DNA of 18,227 nucleotides, taken from positions 1-18,227 of the forward strand of contig JALNQF010000645.1 in NCBI GenBank assembly GCA_028456385.1, written 5' to 3'. Source of the DNA: Ophiosphaerella korrae (taxonomy: Eukaryota > Ascomycota > Dothideomycetes > Pleosporales > Phaeosphaeriaceae). Below are positions 18,152-18,227 of this stretch, in pieces. Position numbers and translations under genes: made by a program. Position 1 is the first letter of the stretch. Each line of letters opens with the position of its first letter. The notes beneath the pieces are model-generated. The model saw only the letters and a program-made list of their open reading frames with translations, was not told the DNA's origin and made no database searches.

Positions 18152-18227
18152 TGTAAGGGAGTTATCCCTTATATCTCTTATTTTCGCACTAATATTAGTA
18201 AGTTTGCAACTTACTAACATTGCAAAC
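18152..18227. mobile_element. Element E: start of an unmutated insertion (partial)
   Basis: Homology to element B stops exactly after GTAAG at 18151 and a new sequence begins TGTAAGGGAG. The first 22 bases are a near palindrome (TGTAAGGGA against TCCCTTATA, 8 of 9 pairs). Two overlapping hairpins follow: AGTAAGT with ACTTACT (18197-18203, 18209-18215) and GTTTGCAA with TTGCAAAC (18202-18209, 18220-18227). CA and TG sites are common, unlike the rest of the window. A TG start suggests an LTR, but only 76 bases are visible; a foldback element or other repeat is possible. GTAAG may be the target duplication. Confidence 0.6.

Noticed and set aside
1..18227. Mitochondrial, plasmid or Plasmodium-like AT-rich DNA
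   Set aside because: Composition alone could suggest it, but the AT excess is CpA-specific with CpG kept, and the content is nested Ty3/Gypsy elements with target duplications, which points to nuclear fungal DNA under RIP.
1..18227. tRNA, rRNA or other structured RNA genes
   Set aside because: No A/B box pair with a cloverleaf, and no GC-containing rRNA core, was seen on either strand. Small hairpins such as 15214-15241 are expected by chance in TA-rich DNA.
1..18227. Gene promoters and terminators
   Set aside because: TATA-like and T-rich runs occur everywhere in this composition and carry no information; no intact gene is present to anchor them.

Overview
The window is a block of dead, nested LTR retrotransposons from what is most likely the AT-rich, repeat-packed part of a filamentous ascomycete (Pezizomycotina) genome. 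Nearly all of it carries the signature of repeat-induced point mutation (RIP): CpA/TpG is strongly depleted, TpA is in great excess, CpG survives (GCGC, CGCG and ACGT still occur), and former Gln and Trp codons appear as TAA/TAG stops. I see no intact protein gene, tRNA, rRNA or CRISPR array. Family and domain calls come from reading protein motifs and aligning the copies by eye.

Layout. Element A (528-7587, minus strand) is a complete 7060-bp Ty3/Gypsy chromovirus: two 457-bp LTRs with TGTTA...TAACA ends, a polypurine tract, gag with two zinc knuckles, protease, RT, RNase H, integrase, chromodomain and a long C-terminal extension, flanked by the 5-bp target duplication CTAGC. A lies inside the integrase of element B (minus strand, 1-527 plus 7588-12339), a second Ty3/Gypsy family whose 3' end is off the left edge. 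B's 5' LTR (11870-12339) abuts the 3' part of element C1 (plus strand, 12340 to about 13254), a relative of A. C1's 3' LTR in turn abuts the interior of C2 (plus strand, about 13255-14760), another relative. The deduced order is A into B, B into C1, C1 into C2.

To the right, 14761-15987 holds no recognised element; 15141-15935 has one plus-strand frame with far fewer stops than the other forward frames and may be a mutated gene of unknown kind. Element D (plus strand, 15988-18151) is a second copy of the B family, pointing away from B. The shared 2164 bp (10176-12339 and 15988-18151) form a large inverted repeat with no net length difference. D is cut at 18152 by element E, whose 76 visible bases are hairpin-rich and still contain CA/TG sites, so E looks younger than the last mutation of its surroundings.

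What links the region is its history: repeated insertion of Gypsy elements into one another, each then inactivated by mutation. Relative decay agrees with the nesting: C1/C2 and B are the most depleted, A keeps more TG, and E looks largely untouched.
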